Shown in pieces: positions 8,893 to 19,565 of a stretch of 64,000 bases of DNA; positions within the stretch are counted from its first letter, which is position 1; each line of letters begins with the position of its first letter. Where the stretch lies: NCBI RefSeq assembly GCF_900107415.1, contig NZ_FNPX01000001.1, forward strand, positions 310,001 through 374,000, read 5' to 3'. Origin of the DNA: Jannaschia faecimaris (GTDB taxonomy: Bacteria > Pseudomonadota > Alphaproteobacteria > Rhodobacterales > Rhodobacteraceae). The notes beneath the pieces were generated by a model, which did no database searches, was not told where the DNA came from, and saw only the letters and a list, made by a program, of their open reading frames with translations. Made by a program: the position numbers and the translations under genes.

Positions 8893-10812
8893 ATGGCAAA
8901 AGTCATCGGTATCGACCTCGGGACCACCAACTCCTGCGTCGCCATCATGGACGGCTCGCAGCCCCGCGTCATTGAGAACGCGGAAGGTGCCCGGACCACC
9001 CCCTCCATCGTCGGCTACACGGAAAACGAGAAGCTTGTCGGTCAGCCCGCCAAGCGGCAGGCCGTCACGAACCCCGAAAACACCGTCTTCGGTGCCAAGC
9101 GCCTGATCGGTCGTCGCTTCGATGATGAGCATCTGGCCAAGGACAAAAAGAACCTTCCGTTCAAAGTGGTTGCCGGTGGCAACGGTGATGCATGGGTCGA
9201 AGTTCGCGGTGAGAAGTATTCCCCCGCACAGGTGTCCGCACTGATCCTTCAGAAGATGAAGGAGACCGCCGAGTCGTACCTGGGCGAAGAAGTCACGCAG
9301 GCCGTCATCACGGTGCCCGCGTATTTCAACGATGCCCAGCGTCAGGCCACCAAGGACGCGGGCAAAATCGCCGGCCTTGAAGTTCTGCGCATCATCAACG
9401 AGCCGACGGCCGCTGCATTGGCTTATGGCCTCGACAAGAAAGAGACGCGCACCATCGCCGTCTACGACCTTGGCGGCGGTACGTTCGACGTCACGATCCT
9501 TGAGATCGACGACGGCCTGTTCGAGGTGAAGTCGACCAATGGCGACACCTTCCTGGGTGGCGAAGACTTCGACATGCGCATCGTGAACTACCTCGCCGAG
9601 GAGTTCAAGAAAGAGCATGGGACCGACCTGACGCAGGACAAGATGGCGCTTCAGCGCCTGAAGGAAGCGGCAGAGAAGGCCAAGATCGAGCTGTCGTCCA
9701 GCCAGCAGACTGAGATCAACCAGCCCTTCATCTCGATGGGTTCGAATGGCCAACCATTGCACATGGTCATGAAGCTGACGCGTTCGAAGTTGGAAAGCCT
9801 GGTCAGCGACCTGATCAAGGCATCGATCAAGCCCTGTAAGGACGCCCTGAAAGACGCCGGCATCGCCACCTCCGAGATCGACGAAGTCGTTCTGGTCGGC
9901 GGCATGACCCGTATGCCCAAGGTCGTCGAGGAAGTGACCAAGTTCTTCGGTAAAGAGCCGCACAAGGGCGTGAACCCCGACGAAGTGGTCGCACTCGGTG
10001 CCGCCATTCAGGCCGGTGTTCTGCAAGGCGACGTCAAGGACGTGGTCCTGCTGGACGTCACGCCGCTGTCGCTGGGTATCGAGACGCTGGGCGGTGTGTT
10101 CACCCGTCTGATCGACCGCAACACCACGATTCCGACGAAGAAGGCCCAGGTGTTCTCCACTGCCGAGGATAACCAGAACGCGGTGACGATCCGCGTGTTC
10201 CAGGGCGAGCGGGAGATGGCGGCCGACAACAAGATGCTCGGCCAGTTCAACCTTGAAGACATCCCTCCGGCTCCGCGCGGCATGCCCCAGATCGAGGTAA
10301 CCTTCGACATCGACGCCAACGGCATCGTCTCAGTCGGGGCCAAGGACAAGGGCACCGGCAAGGAACAGAACATCACGATCCAAGCCTCGGGCGGTCTATC
10401 GGAGGAGGATATCGAACAGATGGTCAAGGACGCCGAGGCGAACGCCGAAGCCGACAAGGGCCGTCGCGAGTTGGTGGAGGCCAAGAATCAGGCCGAGAGC
10501 CTTGTTCATTCGACCAAGAAGTCCTTGGAAGAGCATGGCGACAAGGTCGATCCCTCGACCGTCGAAGCCATAGAGTTTGCCGTTACCGCGCTCGAAGAAT
10601 CGATGGAGACAGAGGACGCCGGCAAGATCAAATCCGGTATCCAGAACGTCCAGGAAGCTGCGATGCGTCTGGGTGAGGCGATCTACAAAGCCTCCGCCGA
10701 AGCCGAAGGTGGCGACGAAGGGATCAACCCAACCGACGGACCTTCCGAAGGAGGTGATGACGGTATCGTCGATGCCGACTTCGAAGATCTGGATGACGAG
10801 AAGCGGGCCTGA
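8893..10812 (+). CDS. dnaK: Chaperone DnaK (Hsp70)
   Basis: The 639-residue Hsp70 has the phosphate-1 loop [13 protein letters not shown] at the N-terminus, the phosphate-2 loop [13 protein letters not shown], the adenosine loop [11 protein letters not shown], the linker [18 protein letters not shown] and an acidic tail, all complete. I chose the ATG at 8893; the frame is open upstream to 8101, but that part is antisense to alkB and lacks the family's N-terminus. With DnaJ and GrpE it runs the ATP-driven folding cycle in the cytoplasm. A hairpin separates it from dnaJ, and a sigma32-like promoter lies upstream. Confidence 0.98.
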   Translation: MAKVIGIDLGTTNSCVAIMDGSQPRVIENAEGARTTPSIVGYTENEKLVGQPAKRQAVTNPENTVFGAKRLIGRRFDDEHLAKDKKNLPFKVVAGGNGDAWVEVRGEKYSPAQVSALILQKMKETAESYLGEEVTQAVITVPAYFNDAQRQATKDAGKIAGLEVLRIINEPTAAALAYGLDKKETRTIAVYDLGGGTFDVTILEIDDGLFEVKSTNGDTFLGGEDFDMRIVNYLAEEFKKEHGTDLTQDKMALQRLKEAAEKAKIELSSSQQTEINQPFISMGSNGQPLHMVMKLTRSKLESLVSDLIKASIKPCKDALKDAGIATSEIDEVVLVGGMTRMPKVVEEVTKFFGKEPHKGVNPDEVVALGAAIQAGVLQGDVKDVVLLDVTPLSLGIETLGGVFTRLIDRNTTIPTKKAQVFSTAEDNQNAVTIRVFQGEREMAADNKMLGQFNLEDIPPAPRGMPQIEVTFDIDANGIVSVGAKDKGTGKEQNITIQASGGLSEEDIEQMVKDAEANAEADKGRRELVEAKNQAESLVHSTKKSLEEHGDKVDPSTVEAIEFAVTALEESMETEDAGKIKSGIQNVQEAAMRLGEAIYKASAEAEGGDEGINPTDGPSEGGDDGIVDADFEDLDDEKRA

Positions 10813-10832
10813 GCCTCGGATTAGGACAAGAA

Positions 10833-10860
10833 GGCCGGCCCCTCCGTGGGCCGGTCTTTT
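10833..10860 (+). terminator. Hairpin and T-run between dnaK and dnaJ
   Basis: GGCCGGCCC (10833-10841) pairs with GGGCCGGTC (10848-10856) with one G-U pair, a 6-nt loop and a following TTTT. It lies just downstream of the dnaK stop and may partially terminate transcription, giving more DnaK than DnaJ. Confidence 0.7.
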
Positions 10861-10875
10861 CGTTGGAGTGAAATG

Positions 10876-12036
10876 ATGGCGAAACGTGACTACTACGAGA
10901 CGCTGGGCGTCCCGAAAGGTGCCAACGCGGACGAGATCAAGAAGGCCTACCGTAGTAAGGCCAAGGAATTGCACCCCGACCGCAATTCAGACAATCCAAA
11001 TGCTGAGGCGCAGTTCAAGGAAGCGAATGAGGCGTACGACGTCCTGAAGGACGCTGAGAAGAAAGCTGCCTACGATCGTTTCGGCCACGCCGCCTTCGAG
11101 GGCGGCATGGGCGGCGGAGGCGGTCCACGGCGGCCCCAAGGCGGCGGGCAGGGCGATTTCGCCAGCGCTTTCTCGGACGTGTTCGAAGATCTGTTCGGCG
11201 ACTTCATGGGTGGCCAACCCGGTGCCGGTCGCGGCGGCCGTACGCGCGCGACGCGGGGCTCCGATCTGCGCTATAACATGCGCATCACGCTGGAAGAGGC
11301 ATTCTCCGGTCAACGGAAGACCATCAACGTTCCCACTGCCGTGCAATGCGACACCTGCGAGGGCAAGGGCACCGAAGGCGCATCTGAACCGGCCACCTGT
11401 CCGACCTGTTCAGGAATGGGAAAGGTGCGCGCACAGCAAGGTTTCTTCACCGTCGAACGGGCCTGTCCGACCTGTTCTGGGGCCGGTCAGATCATCAAGA
11501 ATCCATGCAAGGCGTGCGGCGGCGGCGGTCGGGTCGAAAAAGAACGTCAGCTCTCGGTCAATATCCCCGCAGGCGTCGAAACCGGCACCCGCATTCGCCT
11601 CACCGGCGAGGGGGAAGCAGGGCTGCGCGGCGGGCCGACGGGCGATCTGTATATCTTCATCGACGTCGAAACCCATCCGATCTTCGAGCGTGACTCGGTC
11701 AATCTCTACTGCGCGGTGCCTGTGTCCATGACGACCGCAGCGATGGGCGGTGAAGTCGAAGTTCCGACTATCGACGGCGGGCGCAGCCGCGTGAAGGTCC
11801 CCGCCGGATCGCAAACGGGTCGCCAGATGCGTCTGCGCGGCAAGGGCATGCCAGCGCTTCGCGGCGGACCGGCTGGTGACATGATGATCGAGCTGGCGAT
11901 CGAAACGCCAGTCAATCTGACGCCCCGCCAGAAGGAACTGCTGCGCGAGTTCGACAAGATCGAAGCCGACAACAACCCGCAGGGGGATACATTCTTCCGG
12001 AAGGTTAAAGGCTTCTGGGATGGAATGACCCAGTAA
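10876..12036 (+). CDS. dnaJ: Chaperone DnaJ (Hsp40)
   Basis: The 386-residue type I J-protein has a J domain starting [12 protein letters not shown] with the DnaK-activating HPD in [10 protein letters not shown], a Gly/Phe-rich linker, four zinc-finger repeats ([32 protein letters not shown]) and the two C-terminal substrate-binding beta domains. It delivers substrates to DnaK and stimulates its ATPase. Two adjacent ATGs exist (10873 and 10876); the second gives the family N-terminus, with GGAG 7 bp upstream. Confidence 0.97.
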   Translation: MAKRDYYETLGVPKGANADEIKKAYRSKAKELHPDRNSDNPNAEAQFKEANEAYDVLKDAEKKAAYDRFGHAAFEGGMGGGGGPRRPQGGGQGDFASAFSDVFEDLFGDFMGGQPGAGRGGRTRATRGSDLRYNMRITLEEAFSGQRKTINVPTAVQCDTCEGKGTEGASEPATCPTCSGMGKVRAQQGFFTVERACPTCSGAGQIIKNPCKACGGGGRVEKERQLSVNIPAGVETGTRIRLTGEGEAGLRGGPTGDLYIFIDVETHPIFERDSVNLYCAVPVSMTTAAMGGEVEVPTIDGGRSRVKVPAGSQTGRQMRLRGKGMPALRGGPAGDMMIELAIETPVNLTPRQKELLREFDKIEADNNPQGDTFFRKVKGFWDGMTQ

Positions 12037-12042
12037 AGCGAC

Positions 12043-12076
12043 GGACCGCGCTTGCCCGGCGCAGCGCGGTCCTTTC
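12043..12076 (+). terminator. Terminator after dnaJ
   Basis: GGACCGCGCT (12043-12052) pairs perfectly with AGCGCGGTCC (12063-12072), followed by TTTC. It sits 7 bp after the dnaJ stop, between convergent dnaJ and maeB. Confidence 0.75.
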
Positions 12077-12108
12077 AAGACTCCCTTTGGCGCAAGCCGC
12101 CAGCGGAC

Positions 12109-14370
12109 TTAGCTTCCGATCCGGCAAGCGGCCAGCAGCGCCATATTCACGATATCCGACGAGGTTGAATTGATCGAGGCGATCTGAACCGGGTGGTCGA
12201 CGCCCGTCAGGATCGGCCCGATGATTGTTGCGCCCGCCATTTCCTGCATCAACTTGACCGAGATGGACGCCGAATGGCGCGCCGGCACAACCAACACATT
12301 CGCCGGGCCCGTCAGGCGCGAGAACGGGTACTGCGCCGCGACTTCGGGGTTCAGGGCAACGTCGACAGTCATCTCGCCTTCATATTCGAAGTCGGCACCA
12401 CGCGCCTCCAGCACGACAGGGGCCAAGTGCATCTTGGTCGCGCGCTCCGACACCGGGTATCCGAAGGTCGAGAAGCTGACGAAAGCGACGCGCGGCTCCA
12501 TGCCCAGCCCGCGGGCAACGCGGGCCCCCGCTTCCGCGATTGTGGCCAAATCTTCCTCGTCGGGCCATTCGTTGACCAGCGTGTCGCCCATCAACACGAT
12601 TTTCCCGCGATGCAGCAGTGCAGTGATACCAACCGCATCGGGGTTTTTCTGTATGTCGAAGACATGATCCAGCAGCCGGATCGCGTGGGCCGACTTGCGC
12701 GTCGCCCCCGTAACCAAACCATCCCCATGTTCATGCGCCAGCATCAGCGCCGCGAAGACATGCCGGTCACGGGACGCAAGGCGGTGCACGTCCTGTTGGT
12801 CGTAGCCCTGCCGCTGCAACCGCTCATAGAGAAACGTCTTGTATATTTCCAAGTGCCGGGTGTTTGCCGCGTTTACCACTTCCAGCTCCCGCGTCGCATC
12901 ACCCAGACCTGCGGCCTCCAGCTTGGCGCGCACATCATCGTCGCGCCCGACGACCAGTGCCTTGCCATAGCCGTTCCGCTGATAGGCCACGGCGGCACGC
13001 AGCACGCGGGGGTCGTCCCCTTCGGCAAAGATCATCCGCGCCTGCGCTTGGCGCGCACGGGCAGAGATGCCCTGCACGATGCTCGCCGTTGGATCCATGC
13101 GCGCCGCCAGACTGTCAGCATAGCCCGGCATGTCGACGATGGGGCGACGTGCAACGCCGGTGTCCATTCCCGCCTTGGCAACCGCCGGGGGGATCACGTG
13201 GATCAGTCGTGGGTCGAAGGGTGTCGGGATGATATAGTCTCTACCAAAGGACAATTTGCGCCCATATGCCACGGCGACTTCGTCCGGGACATCTTCGCGG
13301 GCCAGTTCCGCCAAGGCCTCGGCGCAGGCGATTTTCATTTCGTCGTTGATCGCCCGCGCATGGATGTCGAGTGCGCCACGGAAAAGGTATGGAAAACCAA
13401 GGACGTTGTTCACCTGGTTGGGATAGTCCGACCGCCCGGTTGCAACGATGGCGTCCGCGCGCACCTGATGCGCCTCTTCCGGCGTGATCTCAGGGTCGGG
13501 GTTGGCCATGGCGAAGATGACGGGGTTTTCCGCCATGTTAGAGACCATTTCTTGTGTCACTGCGCCCTTGGCCGAGACGCCGAGGAAGACATCCGCGCCC
13601 TTCATTGCATCGTCGAGCGTGCGCAGGTCGGTCTTGACCGCGTGCGCCGATTTCCATTGGTTCATCCCCGTAGTCCGCCCCTGGTAGATGACGCCCTTGG
13701 TGTCGCACATGATGCAGTTCTCGTGCCGGGCCCCCATCGTCTTGAGCAGTTCCAGACAGGCGATTCCCGCGGCACCGGCCCCGTTGAGAACGATACGCAC
13801 ATCCTCGATCTTCTTGCCGGAGATATGCAGCGCGTTGATCAGGCCGGCGGCGCAAATCACGGCCGTTCCATGTTGGTCGTCGTGGAAGACGGGGATATCC
13901 ATCGCTTCCTTCAACTGGCTTTCGATCATGAAGCATTCCGGGGCCTTGATGTCCTCCAGGTTGATCCCACCGAACGACGGCCCCATCAGTTTGACGGCGG
14001 CGACGAAGGCATCGACCTCCTCTGTGTCCAGTTCGATGTCGATGGAGTTCACGTCGGCAAAGCGTTTGAACAGGACAGCCTTACCTTCCATCACCGGCTT
14101 GGACGCCAACGCGCCTAGGTTGCCTAGCCCCAGAACCGCCGTGCCGTTGGAGATCACTGCGACCAGGTTCCCCTTGGTGGTGTAGTCATAGGCCAGTGCC
14201 GGATTGGCCGCGATCGCCTCGCAGGGGACAGCCACGCCGGGCGAATAGGCCAGCGACAGATCGCGCTGCGTTGCCATCGCGGTCGAAGCGTTGATCTCGA
14301 TTTTCCCCGGACGGGGGTCAAGATGGTAGGCAAGCGCCTCTGCGTCGGTGATCTTGCTGCGTCCGGCCAT
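12109..14370 (-). CDS. maeB: NADP-dependent malic enzyme with phosphotransacetylase-like domain
   Basis: The 753-residue protein fuses a malic enzyme (residues 1 to about 430: AYSPGVAVPCEAI, FHDDQHGTAVICAAGL, the NADP-binding VLNGAGAAGIACLELL and MANPDPEITPEEA) to a C-terminal phosphate acetyl/butyryltransferase-like domain, the usual MaeB architecture. It converts malate to pyruvate plus CO2 and NADPH. In studied MaeB proteins the second domain is regulatory (acetyl-CoA inhibition) rather than catalytic. The gene converges on dnaJ and diverges from mutS with an 82-bp gap. Length and domains are complete. Confidence 0.96.
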   Translation of the reverse strand: MAGRSKITDAEALAYHLDPRPGKIEINASTAMATQRDLSLAYSPGVAVPCEAIAANPALAYDYTTKGNLVAVISNGTAVLGLGNLGALASKPVMEGKAVLFKRFADVNSIDIELDTEEVDAFVAAVKLMGPSFGGINLEDIKAPECFMIESQLKEAMDIPVFHDDQHGTAVICAAGLINALHISGKKIEDVRIVLNGAGAAGIACLELLKTMGARHENCIMCDTKGVIYQGRTTGMNQWKSAHAVKTDLRTLDDAMKGADVFLGVSAKGAVTQEMVSNMAENPVIFAMANPDPEITPEEAHQVRADAIVATGRSDYPNQVNNVLGFPYLFRGALDIHARAINDEMKIACAEALAELAREDVPDEVAVAYGRKLSFGRDYIIPTPFDPRLIHVIPPAVAKAGMDTGVARRPIVDMPGYADSLAARMDPTASIVQGISARARQAQARMIFAEGDDPRVLRAAVAYQRNGYGKALVVGRDDDVRAKLEAAGLGDATRELEVVNAANTRHLEIYKTFLYERLQRQGYDQQDVHRLASRDRHVFAALMLAHEHGDGLVTGATRKSAHAIRLLDHVFDIQKNPDAVGITALLHRGKIVLMGDTLVNEWPDEEDLATIAEAGARVARGLGMEPRVAFVSFSTFGYPVSERATKMHLAPVVLEARGADFEYEGEMTVDVALNPEVAAQYPFSRLTGPANVLVVPARHSASISVKLMQEMAGATIIGPILTGVDHPVQIASINSTSSDIVNMALLAACRIGS

Positions 14371-14452
14371 GTTGTTCCTCCCTCAAGGCCCAGATGGTGT
14401 AGCGGCCCCGATCTGAGGGCGATAGGGTGCATTCGCTAACACCGGGGGTTTC

Positions 14453-17050
14453 ATGTCCGTCACGCCGATGATGGCCCAGTATCTGGAGATCAAGGCCGAG
14501 GCCCCCGAGGCCTTGCTGTTCTACCGGATGGGCGATTTTTACGAGCTGTTCTTCGACGACGCCGTCGCCGCCTCGGCGGCGCTGGACATCGCTCTGACCA
14601 AACGCGGCAAGCATCTGGAACAGGACATCGCCATGTGCGGCGTCCCGGTGCACTCGGCCGAGAATTACCTGATGACGCTTATCCGCAAGGGCTTTCGCGT
14701 CGCCGTGGCTGAACAACTGGAAGCGCCGGAGGAAGCCAAGAAGCGCGGCTCAAAGTCGGTGGTCAAGCGGGGAATCGTGCGGCTTGTGACGCCGGGCACC
14801 CTGACCGAAGATACGCTCCTGGACGCTCGCGCGCACAACTACCTTGCCGCGTGGTGCGAAGTACGCGGCAAGGGGGCCTTGGCCTGGGCCGATATCTCCA
14901 CCGGTGCGTTCCATGTGGCGGGTTCCCCGCGCGTGCGGCTGGGGCCTGACCTTGCCCGGATCGGCGTATCGGAGGTCGTGCTGGCCGAGGACTCTGGTGT
15001 CGAAGGCATCGTCGAGGACCTGGGCGCGGCGGTCACGCCGCTAGGGCGCAGCGCCTTTGATTCAGGCTCAGCACAAGGACGATTGCAGACTTTGTTCGAT
15101 GTCGGGTCGCTTGACGCGTTTGGCTCGTTCGACCGGGCGGAGCTTGGCGCGATGGGTGCCTTGGTCGAATATATCGAGATCACGCAACGCGGCAAACTCC
15201 CCATGATGCGGCCACCCAAGCGCGAAGCCGCGTCGACCCTGATGGCGATCGACGCCGCAACGCGCCGCAATCTGGAGCTGACGCGCGGGGCATCCGGTGG
15301 GCGCGACGGGTCGCTTCTCTGGGCGATTGACCGAACGACAACGGCCGGGGGTGGGCGGCTGCTGGAGCGCCGCGTTTCAGCGCCGTCGACGCAGGAAGAT
15401 ATCATTTGCGCGCGGCTCGACAGCGTGGACTGGGCCGTTACGAACGATACGCTGGCCGATGACACCCGGGCAACGCTGCGGCGTGCGCCCGACATGGACC
15501 GCGCCCTTTCGCGCCTTTCGCTGGATCGTGGCGGACCACGGGATCTGGCCGCGATCCGTGGTGGGCTTGAGGCGGCTGAGATGCTGTTTTCCCGCTTGTC
15601 AAAGACTGATTTGCCGCTCGATATCAGCGACCTGATCGGGCAGGAGGAGCTGCTTCGGCTGTTGGACGCGGCGCTCGTTGCCGAGCCGCCGCTTGCACTG
15701 CGCGATGGCGGTGTAATCGCGCCCGGTTACGACACCGAACTCGATGAAGCGCGCAAGCTGAGAGATGAGGGTAGGGGAGTCATCGCAGCGCTCCAAAAGG
15801 AATACGTCGATGCAACGGGCATCGGCTCGCTGAAGGTGAAGCATAACAACGTGCTGGGCTACTTCATCGAAACGACCGCGACCCATGCCGACAAGATGCG
15901 CACCGACGAGCGATTCATCCACCGGCAGACAACAGCCAATCAAGTCCGGTTCACGACTGTTGAATTGTCCGAATTAGAGACCAGGATCCTCAATGCCGGG
16001 GGTCGGGCGCAAGCAATCGAGGAACGGATTTTCGCCTCCCTGAGCAGTGCCGTTCTAGCCGCGTCAGACTCGATATTCGCCGCCGCGCGCGCCCTGGCCG
16101 AACTGGACGTTGCAACAGCGCTGGCCGACCTGGCACGCGGCGAAGGCTGGACCCGCCCCCGTGTTGACGGCAGCCGCGCGTTCGAGGTGACAGCGGGACG
16201 CCACCCCGTGGTCGAACGTGCCTTGAAGCGCGACGGCGCGCCCTTCGTGGCCAACGATACCGCGCTGACGGCGGAAGACGGGGCGGCAATTCGACTGCTG
16301 ACCGGGCCAAACATGGCGGGTAAGTCGACATGGCTGCGGCAGAACGCACTGCTTGCCGTGCTGGCCCAGATGGGCAGTTTCGTGCCGGCCGAGGCCGCGC
16401 ATATCGGGATTGTTAGCCAGTTGTTCAGCCGCGTCGGCGCGTCGGATGATCTGGCACGGGGGCGATCGACATTCATGGTCGAGATGGTGGAAACGGCCGC
16501 AATCCTGAATCAGGCAGATGAGCGCAGCTTCGTGATCCTGGACGAAATCGGACGCGGGACCGCCACGTACGACGGGTTGAGCATCGCGTGGGCCACGCTA
16601 GAGCACTTGCATGACGTGAACCGCTGCCGCGCGCTCTTTGCGACGCATTACCATGAGATGACGGCGTTGTCGGCCAAGTTGACCGGGGTGGAGAACGCCA
16701 CCGTCGCCGTCCGCGAGTGGGAGGGCGACGTCATTTTCCTGCACGAGGTATGCGACGGTGCCGCTGACCGCTCCTACGGGGTTCAGGTCGCCAAACTGGC
16801 AGGGCTGCCGGACGCGGTGGTCGCCCGGGCCCGCGCCGTGCTGACCGCGCTGGAGGAGGGCGAGCGGGAAGGGGGCACGAAACCCAAGGCGATGATCGAC
16901 GATCTACCACTGTTTTCAGCAACCCCGGTGCCAGTACCCGCCCCGAAAAAGGAAAGCGCAGCCGAAGGACGGCTGCGCGATATTCTACCCGACGAACTGA
17001 CGCCGAAACAGGCGTTGGATCTGATCTACGAGTTAAAGTCCCTGACCTGA
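14453..17050 (+). CDS. mutS: DNA mismatch repair protein MutS
   Basis: The 865-residue protein has the mismatch-reading FYRMGDFYELFFDDA motif near the N-terminus (the Phe-X-Glu wedge), the connector and lever/clamp domains, and a C-terminal ABC ATPase with Walker A GPNMAGKST at about residue 618, the ST.MVEM segment and Walker B VILDEIGRGT. Length matches the family. It recognises base mismatches and small loops and recruits MutL. The gene stands alone, divergent from maeB and convergent with grpE, from which it is separated by only 12 bp. Confidence 0.98.
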   Translation: MSVTPMMAQYLEIKAEAPEALLFYRMGDFYELFFDDAVAASAALDIALTKRGKHLEQDIAMCGVPVHSAENYLMTLIRKGFRVAVAEQLEAPEEAKKRGSKSVVKRGIVRLVTPGTLTEDTLLDARAHNYLAAWCEVRGKGALAWADISTGAFHVAGSPRVRLGPDLARIGVSEVVLAEDSGVEGIVEDLGAAVTPLGRSAFDSGSAQGRLQTLFDVGSLDAFGSFDRAELGAMGALVEYIEITQRGKLPMMRPPKREAASTLMAIDAATRRNLELTRGASGGRDGSLLWAIDRTTTAGGGRLLERRVSAPSTQEDIICARLDSVDWAVTNDTLADDTRATLRRAPDMDRALSRLSLDRGGPRDLAAIRGGLEAAEMLFSRLSKTDLPLDISDLIGQEELLRLLDAALVAEPPLALRDGGVIAPGYDTELDEARKLRDEGRGVIAALQKEYVDATGIGSLKVKHNNVLGYFIETTATHADKMRTDERFIHRQTTANQVRFTTVELSELETRILNAGGRAQAIEERIFASLSSAVLAASDSIFAAARALAELDVATALADLARGEGWTRPRVDGSRAFEVTAGRHPVVERALKRDGAPFVANDTALTAEDGAAIRLLTGPNMAGKSTWLRQNALLAVLAQMGSFVPAEAAHIGIVSQLFSRVGASDDLARGRSTFMVEMVETAAILNQADERSFVILDEIGRGTATYDGLSIAWATLEHLHDVNRCRALFATHYHEMTALSAKLTGVENATVAVREWEGDVIFLHEVCDGAADRSYGVQVAKLAGLPDAVVARARAVLTALEEGEREGGTKPKAMIDDLPLFSATPVPVPAPKKESAAEGRLRDILPDELTPKQALDLIYELKSLT

Positions 17051-17062
17051 CCGCTGGCCGGC

Positions 17063-17635
17063 TCAGTTAGCAGGCGTCGACGACACCCCAACTTGCGCGG
17101 GGCGCAAAAGGCGGTCGCGTAGCATGAAACCTTCAGCCGCGACCTGAATGATTTCGCCCGCCTTGGTGCCGGGCAGTGGTGCCTCGAACATCGCCTGATG
17201 CATCTGTGGGTCAAACTTGTCCCCCACCTCGGGTGAGACAAGGGTGATTCCATGCTTGTTGAAAACCGAAAGAATTTCTTTCAGCGTCAGTTTTACACCT
17301 TCGATGACAGCATCGTCCGCCTCGCCGGCTGCATCCAGCGCGCGGCGCAAGTTGTCGTAGACGGGCAGCATGTCACGCGCCAGCTTGGACCCGCCATATT
17401 GCTCCGCTTCGACCCGCTCGCGCGCGGCGCGCTTGCGGACGTTCTCGGCCTCGGCCAGCGACCGCATCAGCCGGTCGCGCATCTCGTCACGCTCGGCGAT
17501 GAGGGCGTCCATAGCCGCACGACCCGACTTCGGTGACGCGTCCGGATCTTCTTCCATCGCAGCGTCGAGGTCGAATTCTTCGTCCACCATCATTTCGGGA
17601 TCGTCGAGGAATCCATCATCCTTCGGCTCGGCCAT
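17063..17635 (-). CDS. grpE: Nucleotide exchange factor GrpE
   Basis: The 190-residue protein has an acidic N-terminus, a long coiled-coil-forming region (DALIAERDEMRDRLMRSLAEAENVRKRAARE) and the C-terminal beta domain ending GFMLRDRLLRPAQVGVSS, which reads close to the GrpE signature. It releases ADP from DnaK. It lies 18 bp downstream of hrcA on the same strand, so the two form an operon, and is about 7 kb from dnaKJ. Confidence 0.97.
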   Translation of the reverse strand: MAEPKDDGFLDDPEMMVDEEFDLDAAMEEDPDASPKSGRAAMDALIAERDEMRDRLMRSLAEAENVRKRAARERVEAEQYGGSKLARDMLPVYDNLRRALDAAGEADDAVIEGVKLTLKEILSVFNKHGITLVSPEVGDKFDPQMHQAMFEAPLPGTKAGEIIQVAAEGFMLRDRLLRPAQVGVSSTPAN

Positions 17636-17653
17636 ATCTAACCTCTATATTTT

Positions 17654-18718
17654 TCAGCGCTTGGGGGCGGACAGCATCCGACCAACCAGTTGTGCGGTGT
17701 AGTCGACGATCGGCACGATCCGACCATAGTTGAGACGGGTAGGGCCGATCACACCGACCGCGCCCACGATTTTACGGTCCGCGTTCATATAGGGAGAAAC
17801 GACCAAAGATGAACCGGAAAGTGAGAAGAGTTTGTTCTCCGACCCGATGAAAATACGAACTCCCTCACCGTCTTCGGTCAGGCTGAGGAATTCGGTGATA
17901 TCCCGCTTGCGCTCAAGATCGTCGAACAGGATCCGAATGCGGTCCAATTGCGCCGCGTCGCCGCCCTGCTCCAACAGGTGCGAGCGTCCGCGCACGATCA
18001 GGCGCTCAGACCTTTCACCCTGGTTTTCCCAAGCGGCCAGGCCTTTTTCGATCAGATCATGCGCCAGGGTGTCGATTTCCTGCCGCCGGTCGGCAACCTC
18101 CTTCAGCATCAAGTGCTGAAGGTCGGAAATCGTGCGTCCTTCGATCAGCGCGTTCAGCATGTTGGCGGCTTCCCGCATCGAGCTGGGCGTCTGACCGGGG
18201 GGCGGCACGAAGACGCGGTTTTCGACGTGGCCGTCCGCGAAGACCAGAACCACCAGCGCGCGATCCGGAGCGAGTGAGACAAACTCGATATGCTTGATCG
18301 GGGCCTCCCTCTTGGGGGCCAGCACCAACGATGCCCCCTGTGTGATACCCGACAGGGCGCTGCCCACGCGATCCATCATGGCGGAAACGTCATCTTCCGA
18401 TGAGCCCACGGTCGCCTCGATCCGGTCGCGGTCCTCATCGCCCAGATTTGCCTCCAGAAGGCCATCAACGAACATCCGCAAGCCCGCCTGCGTCGGAATG
18501 CGCCCGGCGCTGATGTGCGGCGCGGCCAGAAGGCCCATGAATTCCAGGTCCTGCATCACGTTTCGGATCGTGGCGGCGGAAACCTTTTCCGACATCGCAC
18601 GGGTCAGTGTACGACTTCCAACCGGGTCTCCGGTGCCCAGATACCCTTCGACAACCCGGCGAAAAACTTCGCGGGAGCGTTCGTTCATTTCTGAAAGGAT
18701 TTGGGCGTTATCGTTCAT
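17654..18718 (-). CDS. hrcA: Heat-inducible transcription repressor HrcA
   Basis: The 354-residue repressor has the N-terminal winged helix ([20 protein letters not shown] followed by [14 protein letters not shown] and the [12 protein letters not shown] motif) and the GAF-like dimerisation region, ending in the HrcA C-terminus [19 protein letters not shown]. It represses CIRCE-controlled genes, usually groESL in this group; no CIRCE element is visible in this window. The start at 18718 was preferred over more upstream in-frame codons because [19 protein letters not shown] is the expected N-terminus and a sigma70-like promoter lies 25 bp upstream. It is divergent from rph. Confidence 0.95.
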   Translation of the reverse strand: MNDNAQILSEMNERSREVFRRVVEGYLGTGDPVGSRTLTRAMSEKVSAATIRNVMQDLEFMGLLAAPHISAGRIPTQAGLRMFVDGLLEANLGDEDRDRIEATVGSSEDDVSAMMDRVGSALSGITQGASLVLAPKREAPIKHIEFVSLAPDRALVVLVFADGHVENRVFVPPPGQTPSSMREAANMLNALIEGRTISDLQHLMLKEVADRRQEIDTLAHDLIEKGLAAWENQGERSERLIVRGRSHLLEQGGDAAQLDRIRILFDDLERKRDITEFLSLTEDGEGVRIFIGSENKLFSLSGSSLVVSPYMNADRKIVGAVGVIGPTRLNYGRIVPIVDYTAQLVGRMLSAPKR

Positions 18719-18742
18719 GTTGTGTCCGATGGGGGCGTACGG

Positions 18743-18771
18743 GATGTATGCAACCAGACCGCCCGGGTCAA
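18743..18771 (-). promoter_or_regulatory. Candidate sigma70 promoter of hrcA-grpE
   Basis: On the minus strand TTGACC (18771-18766) is followed after 17 bp by TACATC (18748-18743), about 25 bp before the hrcA start. The -35 is a good match; the -10 is weak. Confidence 0.4.
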
Positions 18772-18851
18772 TCCGCCAGCGACATTCCGGGGGGTTGCAC
18801 CGCGCAAGGCCGAGGTTCATGTCGGAGCCAACCACGACACAGGAGAGACAT

Positions 18852-19565
18852 ATGCGACCCTCAGGACGAGCCCTTGACCAGATGCGCGACATTTCGATCG
18901 AAACCAATGTGACGAGGCACGCCGAGGGATCCTGCATGATCCGGTGCGGCGACACCCACGTCCTCTGCACTGCATCGCTGGAGGAGCGGGTGCCCCCCTT
19001 CCTGCGCAACACCGGGTTGGGCTGGGTTACGGCGGAATATGGAATGCTGCCCCGCGCCACGACGACACGGATGCGGCGCGAATCCGCAGCAGGCAAGCAA
19101 TCGGGCCGCACGCAGGAAATTCAGCGCCTGATCGGGCGGTCCCTGCGCGCGGGCATCGACCGCAGCGCCTTGGGCGAGCGGCAGATCACCGTCGACTGCG
19201 ACGTGATCCAAGCCGACGGCGGCACCCGCTGCGCATCGATCACCGGCGGGTGGATCGCGTTGCGCCTGGCGGTGAACAAGTTGCTGAAGGCCGGAGACAT
19301 CGTATCTGACCCGATCATCGACCACGTCGCCGCCGTCAGCTGCGGTGTCTACGCCGGCCAATCGGTTCTGGACCTGGACTACCCCGAGGATTCCGAAGCC
19401 GGGACAGATGGCAACTTTGTCATGACAGGCGCGGGTCAGATGATCGAACTTCAGGCCAGCGCCGAAGGTGCGACGTTCAGCAAGGGCCAGTTCGCGGAGC
19501 TGATGGGCCTTGCCGAAAAAGGCGTGGGCGAGTTGGTCGCCGCGCAAAAAGCCGCCGTCGCATGA
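18852..19565 (+). CDS. rph: Ribonuclease PH
   Basis: The 237-residue phosphorolytic exoribonuclease trims the 3' ends of tRNA precursors. It starts [12 protein letters not shown], the usual RNase PH N-terminus, and contains [27 protein letters not shown] and [17 protein letters not shown], the RNA- and phosphate-binding core, then [28 protein letters not shown] precedes the ATG. It overlaps rdgB by ATGA at 19562-19565, indicating translational coupling. Confidence 0.98.
   Translation: MRPSGRALDQMRDISIETNVTRHAEGSCMIRCGDTHVLCTASLEERVPPFLRNTGLGWVTAEYGMLPRATTTRMRRESAAGKQSGRTQEIQRLIGRSLRAGIDRSALGERQITVDCDVIQADGGTRCASITGGWIALRLAVNKLLKAGDIVSDPIIDHVAAVSCGVYAGQSVLDLDYPEDSEAGTDGNFVMTGAGQMIELQASAEGATFSKGQFAELMGLAEKGVGELVAAQKAAVA

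Noticed and set aside
8884-10026. A 380-codon minus-strand frame opposite dnaK
   Set aside because: Antisense to conserved DnaK codons; composition typical of a shadow frame.
12193-14118. A 641-codon open plus-strand frame opposite maeB
   Set aside because: It mirrors the complete maeB gene; the protein is His/Arg-rich with no recognisable family, as expected for an antisense frame in GC-rich DNA.
18719-18851. CIRCE element between hrcA and rph
   Set aside because: No TTAGCACTC-N9-GAGTGCTAA or close variant was found there or before dnaK.
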